Positions 1 through 6,733 of a stretch of 48,608 bases of DNA are shown piece by piece. The first letter of the stretch is position 1, and each line of letters starts with the position of its first letter. The translations under genes and the position numbers were made by a program. Below the pieces are notes generated by a model. That model saw only the letters and a program-made list of their open reading frames with translations, made no database searches and was not told the DNA's origin. The DNA is from Pseudomonadota bacterium (GTDB taxonomy: Bacteria; Pseudomonadota; Gammaproteobacteria; Burkholderiales; Burkholderiaceae): contig CAUJJP010000059.1 of assembly GCA_963205525.1 (NCBI GenBank), positions 1-48,608 on the forward strand. The letters are read 5' to 3'.

Positions 1-77
1 TGGATCGTGCGGCTGCGCCGCACCGCGACGGCCCGTGGACAACGCTGCGCGTTGCCCACCGCCCGCCGCTCGATCCA
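1..77. repeat. Foldable intergenic segment, two hairpins closed by an outer stem
   Basis: TGGATCG (1-7) is the reverse complement of CGATCCA (71-77). Inside lie two further stems: GTGCGGC/GCCGCAC (7-13 with 17-23, loop TGC) and CAACGC/GCGTTG (40-45 with 49-54, loop TGC), the latter extended by GTGG/CCAC. The fold would be a three-way junction in single-stranded DNA or RNA. It may continue left of the window. It resembles a REP-type palindromic element, but I cannot test copy number. Confidence 0.4.
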
Positions 78-142
78 CAAGCTCCACAGCCTTCCACCAC
101 GATTGAGTTAAATCGGGGAAGAACATACAAGGCAGGACGCAA

Positions 143-298
143 ACCCGTCCCTGCGGACGGGTTTGCGCCTGCCGAAGCGATCAGGCCTGCAAGCCTGATC
201 GTGGGAGAGGCTGTCCTTGGACCCGTCCCTGCGGACGGGTTTGCGCCTGCCGAAGCGGCTGGGCCTGCAAGCCCGGCCGTGGGAGAGGTCGCGTGTGA
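143..298. repeat. Two tandem ~78-bp hairpin-bearing repeats
   Basis: Two tandem copies (143-220 and 221-298) share an identical 37-bp left part. It begins with a perfect stem-loop, ACCCGTCC-CTGC-GGACGGGT. The second halves are similar but diverged, each with another small hairpin around CCTGCAAG and ending GTGGGAGAGG. A degraded third start may follow at about 299. No convincing gene overlaps this stretch. The rest of 1-461 holds only the leader of the following peptidase gene. Confidence 0.6.
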
Positions 299-461
299 GC
301 CCGTCCCCGGTGGACCGGGTGCGGCGTCACCGCGGCCGGCCGGCGCCGGTCACGCGGCTTACCCGGAGAAGATCGCAGGCGTGACTTGAAATACTGTCTG
401 CAAGTTCTTGATCTTGCAAATGTTTGTCTCGTACACTGCCCGTCAAATTGCGGAGGTCTGG

Positions 462-1508
462 ATGGTGCGCTGGAAGCTGTGGCTGGGGGCTCTGAGCTGT
501 GTGGTGGTGATGGCGGCCGGGCTGCCCGCACCGGCCGAAGCGGCGACCCACCGCCCCAGTGCCAGCGCCAGCACCAACGCCCAGAGGAAGGCCGCGAAGT
601 CCAAGCCGGTGCGCAAGGCCAGCGCCACGCGCAAGACGCGTACCAGCACGCGCAAGGCGGTGCGGCCGGCGGTGCGCCAACTGCCTGCGGTGCCGTCCAT
701 GGGCCAGCTGGCAGGCCTGCGCGAGACCGACGATCCGCTGGACCTGCGTTCCAGCGTCGCGCTGGTGGTGGACCGGGACACCGACGAGGTCTTGTTCAGC
801 AAGAACCCGCAGGCGGTGCTGCCGATCGCCTCCATCACCAAGCTGATGACGGCGATGGTGGTGGTGGATGCCGGTCAGAGCCTGGACGAGACGCTCGCCA
901 TCACCCAGGACGACGTGGACACCGAGAAAGGCAGCAGCTCGCGGCTGGCGGTGGGCACCGAGCTCAGCCGCGGCGAGATGCTGCAGCTGGCGCTCATGTC
1001 CTCGGAGAACCGGGCCGCCCATGCCCTGGGCCGGCACTACCCCGGCGGCCTGCGCGCCTTCGTCTCGGCGATGAACGCGAAGGCGGCCCTGCTGGGCATG
1101 CACGCGACCAACTACGTCGACCCCACCGGGCTGTCCAGCGCCAACCGCTCGAGCGCGCAGGACCTGGCGCTGCTGGTGCGCGCGGCCAGCGAGCGGCCTC
1201 TGATCCGCGAGCTCTCCACCACGCGCGAGGCGGCGGTCGACGTCGGCGCGCGCCACCTGCAATACCGCAACACGAATGCGCTGGTGCGCGACCCGGACTG
1301 GTCGATCGCCCTGCAAAAGACCGGCTACATCCGCGAGGCCGGTCGCTGCGTCGTCATGCTCGCCGAACTGGCCGGGCGCAAGCTGATCATGGTGCTGCTC
1401 GATTCGGCCGGCAGTGTGGCCCGCACCGCGGACGCGCAGCGCCTGCGCGAGTGGCTGTCCAGCGAAACCAAGGCGGCGCTGGAGGCCGGCAAGCCGGTGC
1501 TTCGCTGA
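462..1508 (+). CDS. pbpG: D-alanyl-D-alanine endopeptidase/carboxypeptidase (PBP7 type, peptidase S11)
   Basis: A periplasmic penicillin-binding serine peptidase that cleaves D-Ala peptide bonds in peptidoglycan stems or cross-bridges. The three S11 motifs are all present: SITK (S124, K127), SEN (181-183) and KTG (286-288). The first ~27 residues are a signal peptide ending around AEA. A Lys/Arg/Ser/Thr-rich linker follows before the catalytic domain, and 348 residues fits the PbpG family. An upstream in-frame ATG exists at 408, but ATG 462 has GGAGG five bases upstream and starts directly with the signal peptide, so it is preferred. The gene stands alone on the plus strand, facing the minus-strand iclR. 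DacA-type carboxypeptidase is the main alternative; the overall layout favours the endopeptidase subgroup. Confidence 0.85.
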   Translation: MVRWKLWLGALSCVVVMAAGLPAPAEAATHRPSASASTNAQRKAAKSKPVRKASATRKTRTSTRKAVRPAVRQLPAVPSMGQLAGLRETDDPLDLRSSVALVVDRDTDEVLFSKNPQAVLPIASITKLMTAMVVVDAGQSLDETLAITQDDVDTEKGSSSRLAVGTELSRGEMLQLALMSSENRAAHALGRHYPGGLRAFVSAMNAKAALLGMHATNYVDPTGLSSANRSSAQDLALLVRAASERPLIRELSTTREAAVDVGARHLQYRNTNALVRDPDWSIALQKTGYIREAGRCVVMLAELAGRKLIMVLLDSAGSVARTADAQRLREWLSSETKAALEAGKPVLR

Positions 1509-1541
1509 GGCACCGAGCGCGGCGCCGGGAAGGCCGGCGGC

Positions 1542-2339
1542 TCAGCCGCGGAACCCGAGCGCGGCGGAGATCGTCGCCGCGGTCGTCCTGAGCTTGTCCA
1601 GCCAGGACTCTTCCAGCCGGTCTGCGGGGGCCGAGATCGACAGCCCGGCGATCAGCCGGCCCTGGTCGTCGTGGATGCCGGCGGCCATGCAGCGCACACC
1701 GGGCTCGAGCTCCTCGTCGTCGCGCGCGCTGCCGCGCAGGCGCACGCCGGCGAGCTCGCGCTCCAGCCGCGGCAGCTCGGTGATGCTGGTGCGCGTGTGG
1801 CCTGCCAGACCGGTGCGGGTGGCGTAGGCGCGCACGCGTTGCGGATCCTCCTGGGCGAGAAAGAGCTTGCCGACCGAGGTCAGGTGCAGCGGCGCCCTGC
1901 CGCCGATCGCGCGCACCACCTGCATGCCCGAGCGCTCGCTGTAGGCGCGCTCGACGTAGACGATCTCGTCGCCCTGGCGCATCGACAGGTTCACCGGCTG
2001 GTGGGTCAGCTTGTGCAGCTCGCGCATGGGGCCGATCGCGGCTTCGCGCACGTCCAGTCTGGCCTTGACGAGGTTGCCGAGCTCCAGCAGCCGCATCCCG
2101 AGCCGGTAGGTGCCGGCCTGCGGGCGGTCGACGAAGCGGCCTATCGTCAGGTCGTTGAGAATGCGGTGCGCGGTCGAGGGGTGCAGCCCGGTGAGCTCGC
2201 TGATCTGCTTGAGCGGCATCGGGTCCGGGTGCGCGGCCAGGGTGTCCAGGAGCGTGAAGGCGCGCTCCAGCACCTGGATGGTCGGGGTGTGGCCGTGGTT
2301 GTCTGGCATGGCAGGCTCGACGAGGCTGCTATTTTGCAT
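1542..2339 (-). CDS. IclR-family transcriptional regulator
   Basis: A DNA-binding regulator with an N-terminal winged helix-turn-helix (VLERAFTLLDTLAAHPDPMPLKQISELTGLHPSTAHRILNDL) described by its key run LHPSTAHRILND, then the IclR effector domain containing RGSARDDEELEPGVRCMAA-like residues near the C-terminal third, where small aromatic or acid ligands bind in this family. The start is uncertain: ATG 2339 and ATG 2309 are both possible and neither has a strong Shine-Dalgarno. The gene lies 63 bp downstream of hpnE on the same strand and could be read through from the hpn operon. No catabolic operon adjoins it, so its target and ligand cannot be inferred. Confidence 0.85.
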   Translation of the reverse strand: MQNSSLVEPAMPDNHGHTPTIQVLERAFTLLDTLAAHPDPMPLKQISELTGLHPSTAHRILNDLTIGRFVDRPQAGTYRLGMRLLELGNLVKARLDVREAAIGPMRELHKLTHQPVNLSMRQGDEIVYVERAYSERSGMQVVRAIGGRAPLHLTSVGKLFLAQEDPQRVRAYATRTGLAGHTRTSITELPRLERELAGVRLRGSARDDEELEPGVRCMAAGIHDDQGRLIAGLSISAPADRLEESWLDKLRTTAATISAALGFRG

Positions 2340-2402
2340 CGCGGGAACTGGAATTGCGTAGCGACAAGCGGGCGCCGGCAAACCAGCGCCCGCTGCGTGC
2401 GC

Positions 2403-3752
2403 TCAGCGCCGACGCTGCCGACTCAGCGGCGCCGCTCCCGACTCAGCGCCCCACTCGTCCTCCAGCGCGTCGACCGCCTGCAGGGCACTGCGCACGGCGC
2501 CTTCCAAGGTGGCCGGGTAGGGGCCCTGCACATGGTCGCCTGCAGCCCACAGGCCGGCGGCGATGCGGGCCGGCGGACGCGCGAGCCCCGGTGTGCAGCG
2601 GAAGGTGGCGCGCTTTTCGATCCGCAGCTGCTGCAGCTCGAGTCGCCCCGCCCAGGGGGCAGCCGGCCAGGCCTTTCGGGCCTGCGCCAGGGTGGCGGCG
2701 GCGAGCGCGTCGCGCCCGCGCGCGACCCAGGGGGCGGCGCCGCTGGCCACGAAGGCGAGCCGGCCGCGGGCGGCGCCGAGCTGGCCGAGGTCGAACGCGA
2801 ACTGCGCCGGGTGCAGGTGGTCGTCGGCGGCCAGGGCCATCATCGGCTCCTCCAGCCGTGCGCCCGGGGCGTGGGCGTAGACGGTGGCGATGGGCTCGTA
2901 GCTCAGGCCGGCCGCCAGGCGCGCCCATTCGGGTGCGAGATCGGCAGCCAGCCGGGCCGATTCGCTGGCCGAGGCCGCCAGAAGCACCGCGTCGGCCGCG
3001 ATGCCGTCCACGCTCCAGCCGTGGGCGTCGCGCTGGAGCCGTTCGGCGCGGTGCCTGAAGCGCAGCTGCGCACCCTGCGCCTGCAGCCAGGCGCAGGCCG
3101 GCGCCGGCAGCAGCTGGCTCAGCGGTGCACGCGGCAGCAGCAGGTCCGCGCCGCCGGCACCGCCGAACAAGGCGTCGCGCAGCACGCGCAGCCAGACCTG
3201 GGCGCTGGCCTGGGCGGCGGGCGTGTTCAGCGCCGCCACGCACAGGGGCTCGACCAGATCGTCGACGATGCGCGCCGGCAGGCCGGCGCACAGCGCGCCG
3301 ACGCTGAGCGCGGGCGGGCAGCGGAAGCGGCGCAGCGCCCAGCCGGCGGCGGCGGCGAGCAGCCGGATGCGCTCGCCCGGCGTCCAGTCTCGGCAGCCGA
3401 GCACGCCGCGCGCGAAGGCCGGGATCGCCGCACCGGCGGGCAGGCGCAGCCCGTGCGTGCCGGGGCGGCGCAGCGCCAGCGGCAGTCGCAGCAGCAGCCG
3501 GTCGGGGTCGGCGCCGACGCTGCGCATCAGCGCCAGGGTGTCGCGGTAGGCGCCGATCAGGATGTGCTGGCCGTTGTCGAAGCCGGTGTCCAGGCCGGCG
3601 TCGTCCGCCTGCGTGCTGCGGGCGCGGCCACCGGGCTGCGGCGCCATTTCCAGCACGCAGACCTGGTGCCCGCGCTGCACCAGCCGCACCGCCGCCGCCA
3701 GCCCGGCCCAGCCGGCGCCGACGACGATCACGCGCCGAGGGCCGGCGCTCAC
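2403..3752 (-). CDS. hpnE: Hydroxysqualene dehydroxylase HpnE (FAD-dependent)
   Basis: The last enzyme of the three-step bacterial squalene route, reducing hydroxysqualene to squalene with FAD. The N-terminus has a Rossmann dinucleotide motif, VIVVGAGWAGLAAAVRL, followed by LEMAPQPGGRARS, typical of the amine-oxidase/phytoene-desaturase superfamily. The C-terminus has the second FAD motif, AGLWAAGDHVQGPYPATLEGA. I chose the GTG at 3752 because it overlaps the hpnD stop as GTGA, which suggests translational coupling, and it places the FAD motif a few residues in. At 449 residues it is of normal family length. A longer frame upstream is only the shadow of hpnD. Expressed as part of hpnCDE. Confidence 0.9.
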   Translation of the reverse strand: MSAGPRRVIVVGAGWAGLAAAVRLVQRGHQVCVLEMAPQPGGRARSTQADDAGLDTGFDNGQHILIGAYRDTLALMRSVGADPDRLLLRLPLALRRPGTHGLRLPAGAAIPAFARGVLGCRDWTPGERIRLLAAAAGWALRRFRCPPALSVGALCAGLPARIVDDLVEPLCVAALNTPAAQASAQVWLRVLRDALFGGAGGADLLLPRAPLSQLLPAPACAWLQAQGAQLRFRHRAERLQRDAHGWSVDGIAADAVLLAASASESARLAADLAPEWARLAAGLSYEPIATVYAHAPGARLEEPMMALAADDHLHPAQFAFDLGQLGAARGRLAFVASGAAPWVARGRDALAAATLAQARKAWPAAPWAGRLELQQLRIEKRATFRCTPGLARPPARIAAGLWAAGDHVQGPYPATLEGAVRSALQAVDALEDEWGAESGAAPLSRQRRR

Positions 3753-4597
3753 CGCCCGCGCCAGTGGGTGCGGGTGGCGATCCAGAGCTTGCGCAGCGGC
3801 GTCAGCGAGGTGCGCTGGTGCAGGACCTGGAAGCCCTGCTTCTCGATCTCGCCCAGCAGGGTGCGGTAGATCGCCGCCATCATCAGCCCGGGCCGCTGGG
3901 CGGCGCGGTCGGCCGCCGGCAGCAGCGCCAGGGCCTCGTCGTACAGCCGCTGCGCGCGCTGCGCCTGGAAGCGCATCAAGGCCAGGAAGCGCTCGCTGTA
4001 GCCCCAGGGCGACTGGCGCTGCAGGATCTCGCTGGCGCTGACCTGGAACTGCTCCAGCTCGTCCTGCGGCAGGTAGATGCGGCCGCGACGCGCATCGTCG
4101 CCGACGTCGCGGATGATGTTGGTGAGCTGCATCGCCAGCCCCAGCCGGTGCGCGTACTGCAGGGTCTGCGGCTGGCTGTGGCCGAAGATGCCGGCCGCGA
4201 CTTCGCCCACCACGCCGGCCACCAGGTGGCAGTAGCGGCGCAGGGTGTCGATGTCGGCGAAGCGGTCCTGCTGGAGGTCGATCTCGCAGCCTTCGATCAC
4301 CGCCTGCAGGTGGTCGGCGCGGACGCCGAATTCCGGCGCCAGCGGCATCAGCGCCTGCATCACCGGGTGGCTGGGGCGGCCGGCGTAGGCGGACTCGACC
4401 TCGCCGCGCCACCACTGCAGCTTGCGCGCCGCCACCTCGGGGTCGCGCATCTCGTCGACGACGTCGTCGACCTCGCGGCAGAAGGCGTAGAAGGCGGTGA
4501 TCGCCTGCCGGCGCGGCGGCGGCAAGAAGCGAAAGGCGTAGTAGAACGAGGAGCCGCTGGCTGCCGCCTTGTCCTGCACATACTGCTGCGGCGTCAT
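3749..4597 (-). CDS. hpnD: Presqualene diphosphate synthase HpnD
   Basis: Condenses two farnesyl diphosphates into presqualene diphosphate. It is an all-helical trans-isoprenyl-diphosphate synthase of 282 residues. The first Asp-rich motif is seen in FCREVDDVVDEM near residue 40, and the second in NIIRDVGDDARRGRIYLP at mid-protein; in this family both bind Mg2+-diphosphate. The N-terminal SGSSFYYAFRFLP is characteristic of the HpnD subgroup. The start codon overlaps the hpnC stop as ATGA and the stop overlaps the hpnE GTG start, so all three are translationally coupled. Confidence 0.93.
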   Translation of the reverse strand: MTPQQYVQDKAAASGSSFYYAFRFLPPPRRQAITAFYAFCREVDDVVDEMRDPEVAARKLQWWRGEVESAYAGRPSHPVMQALMPLAPEFGVRADHLQAVIEGCEIDLQQDRFADIDTLRRYCHLVAGVVGEVAAGIFGHSQPQTLQYAHRLGLAMQLTNIIRDVGDDARRGRIYLPQDELEQFQVSASEILQRQSPWGYSERFLALMRFQAQRAQRLYDEALALLPAADRAAQRPGLMMAAIYRTLLGEIEKQGFQVLHQRTSLTPLRKLWIATRTHWRGR

Positions 4598-5433
4598 CGG
4601 CCCATCCTCAGGGCGCGCCAGAGCAGGCGCGGCAGGTCGGATCTGCCCAGCGTCGGCCGCCGGCTCAGCGTCGCGTGGTCCATGGCGGCGATTGTCTCCA
4701 GAATCCGCAGTCCGCCCTGCACCACCAGCCGCAGCTCCCAGCCGGTGCGCCCGGGCAGCCGGTGTACCAGCGGCGCGCCGGTGCGCATCAGCTCATCGGC
4801 CCAGCGGCACAGTGCGGCCACCAGGGCGCGGGTCTGCTCCGTGTCGACACCCGCGTGCAGCGGACCGAGCCCGTGTGCCGCAAGATCGCTGGCGGGCACA
4901 TAGCAGCGCCCGCGCGGCAGGTCCACGCTCAGGTCCTGCCAGAAGTTGATCAGCTGCAGTGCGCTGCAGATGGCGTCCGACTGGCGCAGCGCCTGCGCGT
5001 CGTGCAGCCGGTACAGGTGCAGCAGCAACCGCCCGACCGGGTTCGCCGAGCGCGCGCAATAGGCCAGCAGCGCCGCGCGGTCGGGGTAGGGCGGGTTGTG
5101 CACGTCCTGCTCGAAGGCGTCCAGCAGCGCCAGCAGCAGGGGCTGCGGCAGGCCATGCGCGCGCACCGCCGCGGCCAGCGGGCCGAACACGGCCGGCCAG
5201 CGCGGGTCGACGCCGCCGTGCGCGTACAGGCCTTGCAAGGCGCCGCGGTAGGCCTGCAGCTCGGCCAGCCGCTCGCTCGCCGCCGCGCCGCCCTCGTCGG
5301 CGATGTCGTCGGCGGTGCGCGCGAAGCGGTAGATCGCCACGATCGCCGGCCGCAGCGCGGGCGGGCACAGGATCGAGGCGACCGGAAAGTTCTCGTAGTG
5401 GTCGACGCCGTTCACGGGGACGGCATTGTCCAT
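4594..5433 (-). CDS. hpnC: Hydroxysqualene synthase HpnC
   Basis: Converts presqualene diphosphate to hydroxysqualene. It is a paralogue of HpnD, with the Asp-rich motif in FARTADDIADEG (near residue 35) and the second in INFWQDLSVDLPRGRCYVP. The N-terminal HYENFPVASILCPPALR is a hallmark of HpnC. I start it at ATG 5433 (279 residues); upstream sequence could extend the frame, but it translates to a His/Arg/Pro-rich low-complexity tail and overlaps the divergent promoter region. First gene of hpnCDE. No squalene-hopene cyclase is in the window, so the final hopanoid steps must be encoded elsewhere. Confidence 0.92.
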   Translation of the reverse strand: MDNAVPVNGVDHYENFPVASILCPPALRPAIVAIYRFARTADDIADEGGAAASERLAELQAYRGALQGLYAHGGVDPRWPAVFGPLAAAVRAHGLPQPLLLALLDAFEQDVHNPPYPDRAALLAYCARSANPVGRLLLHLYRLHDAQALRQSDAICSALQLINFWQDLSVDLPRGRCYVPASDLAAHGLGPLHAGVDTEQTRALVAALCRWADELMRTGAPLVHRLPGRTGWELRLVVQGGLRILETIAAMDHATLSRRPTLGRSDLPRLLWRALRMGR

Positions 5434-5495
5434 GGGTGACGGCCGCGACCCGGCGTCGTGGCGCTGGCGAGGGTGCGGGTGCGGGTGCGATAGAC

Positions 5496-5525
5496 GCGCA
5501 TGCGATTGATGCGCATGCAATTGAC
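5496..5525. repeat. Two tandem 15-bp repeats in the hpnC/RND intergenic region
   Basis: GCGCATGCGATTGAT is followed directly by GCGCATGCAATTGAC (13 of 15 identical). Just upstream is a GGTGCG hexamer run. The copies lie immediately upstream of the -35 box of the efflux operon, so they could be regulator half-sites or simple slippage products. Confidence 0.5.
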
Positions 5526-5526
5526 G

Positions 5527-5556
5527 TTGACACGCATTTGCGTCGCTCGCTACATT
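5527..5556 (+). promoter_or_regulatory. Predicted sigma70 promoter of the RND efflux operon
   Basis: TTGACA (5527-5532) is a perfect -35 box, followed by an 18-bp spacer and TACATT (5551-5556) as -10. Transcription would start inside the palindromic operator that overlaps the -10 element. Confidence 0.6.
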
Positions 5557-5576
5557 ACTGACCGGTTAGTCAGTAA
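5555..5576. promoter_or_regulatory. Palindromic operator, TetR-type
   Basis: TTACTGAC and GTCAGTAA form a perfect inverted repeat around a six-base centre (CGGTTA). It overlaps the predicted -10 box and start site and ends six bases before the adaptor start codon. Palindromes of this kind commonly control RND pumps through TetR-family repressors. No tetR-like gene is next to it. Confidence 0.6.
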
Positions 5577-5581
5577 GCATC

Positions 5582-6733
5582 ATGCACGACATCGCAGCAC
5601 GCACGCGCCGCTGGTCGCCGCTCCCGGCGGCGGCTGCCCTCTCCATCTTGTTCTGGCTCGCCGGCTGCTCGCCGCAGGCGGCGGCGCCGGAGCCGGTGCG
5701 CGCGGTGCGCACCCAGGTCGTGCAGCCGGCGCCCGCTGGGGGTGTGCGTGAATATGCCGCCGAGGTGCGCGCGCGCACCGAGTCGAGGCTGGCATTCCAG
5801 GTTCCCGGGCGCTTGCTGCGCCGCTTCGTCGAGCCGGGGCAGAAGGTGCAGGCCGGCCAGGCATTGGCCGAGATCGACCCCCAGGACCTGCGCCTGGCGC
5901 AGGCGGCGGCGGGTGCCGCGGCCTCGGCCGCGGAGGTGAACGCGCAGCAGGCGCTGGCCGATCTGCGGCGCCAGCGCGAGCTGCATGCGCAAGGCTTCAT
6001 CAGCGCCGCCGAGCTGCAGCGCCGCGAGACGGCGGCGCAGGCGGCGCTGGCGCAGCGTGACCAGGCCGCCGCGCAGGCCGCGGTGCAGAGCAACCAGACC
6101 GCCTACGGCCGGCTGCTGGCGCCGGCTGCGGGGGTGATCACCGGCACCGATGCCGAACCCGGCGCGGTGCTGGCCGCCGGCCAGGCCGTGCTGCGGCTGG
6201 CCCACGCCGGGCCGCGCGACGCCGTGTTCTCGGTGCCCGAGGACCAGGTGCTGGCGCTGCGCGGCATGCTGGATCGCCCGGGGCTGCTGAAGGTTCAGGC
6301 TTGGGGCCGGCAGGATTTCTGGCCGGCCACGGTGCGCGAGGTGGCGGCAGCGGCCGACCCGGTGACGCGCACCTTCCTCGTGCGCGCCGACCTCGGCGCG
6401 GCGCCGGCCGAGCTGGGGCAGACCGCCACCGTCGTGCTGACGCTGCCGGCACGCGACGGCATGATCCGGCTGCCGCTGAGCGCGGTGCGCGAGCTCGGCG
6501 GGCGCAGCGTGGTCTGGCTGCTCGACCCGAAGGCGATGACGGTGGCGGCGCGCGAAGTGCGCATCGCTGGGGCCGAAGGCCAGCTCGCGCTGGTGGCCGG
6601 CGGTCTGGACGCCGGCGCCGAGGTCGTCACCGCCGGCGTGCACGTGCTCAGCGAAGGGCAGAAGGTCAGCCGCTATCAGGCTGCAGGGGCTGCAGGGGCT
6701 GCAGGGGCTGCAGAGGCAGCGGGCACGCGATGA
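5582..6733 (+). CDS. RND efflux periplasmic adaptor (HlyD/AcrA-type lipoprotein)
   Basis: Membrane-fusion protein linking an inner-membrane RND pump to an outer-membrane channel. A lipoprotein signal is visible, with a hydrophobic stretch and the lipobox LAGC near residue 29. It is followed by the biotinyl-lipoyl-like half (VPGRLLRRFVEPGQKVQAGQALAEID), an alpha-helical hairpin rich in Ala/Gln, the second lipoyl half (YGRLLAPAAGVITG) and beta-barrel domains. The 383-residue chain ends in a low-complexity AAGAAG tail made by a 9-bp DNA repeat. Its stop overlaps the pump start as ATGA. No outer-membrane factor gene follows. The substrate cannot be told. Confidence 0.9.
   Translation: MHDIAARTRRWSPLPAAAALSILFWLAGCSPQAAAPEPVRAVRTQVVQPAPAGGVREYAAEVRARTESRLAFQVPGRLLRRFVEPGQKVQAGQALAEIDPQDLRLAQAAAGAAASAAEVNAQQALADLRRQRELHAQGFISAAELQRRETAAQAALAQRDQAAAQAAVQSNQTAYGRLLAPAAGVITGTDAEPGAVLAAGQAVLRLAHAGPRDAVFSVPEDQVLALRGMLDRPGLLKVQAWGRQDFWPATVREVAAAADPVTRTFLVRADLGAAPAELGQTATVVLTLPARDGMIRLPLSAVRELGGRSVVWLLDPKAMTVAAREVRIAGAEGQLALVAGGLDAGAEVVTAGVHVLSEGQKVSRYQAAGAAGAAGAAEAAGTR
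6681..6716. repeat. Four 9-bp tandem repeats at the 3' end of the adaptor gene
   Basis: CTGCAGGGG occurs three times in a row and a fourth copy reads CTGCAGAGG. The unit is a multiple of three, so copy changes keep frame and only lengthen the Ala/Gly tail. Confidence 0.7.

Noticed and set aside
3749..3752. Frameshift between hpnD and hpnE
   Set aside because: The two enzymes are separate proteins in the pathway and the 4-bp GTGA overlap is normal translational coupling.
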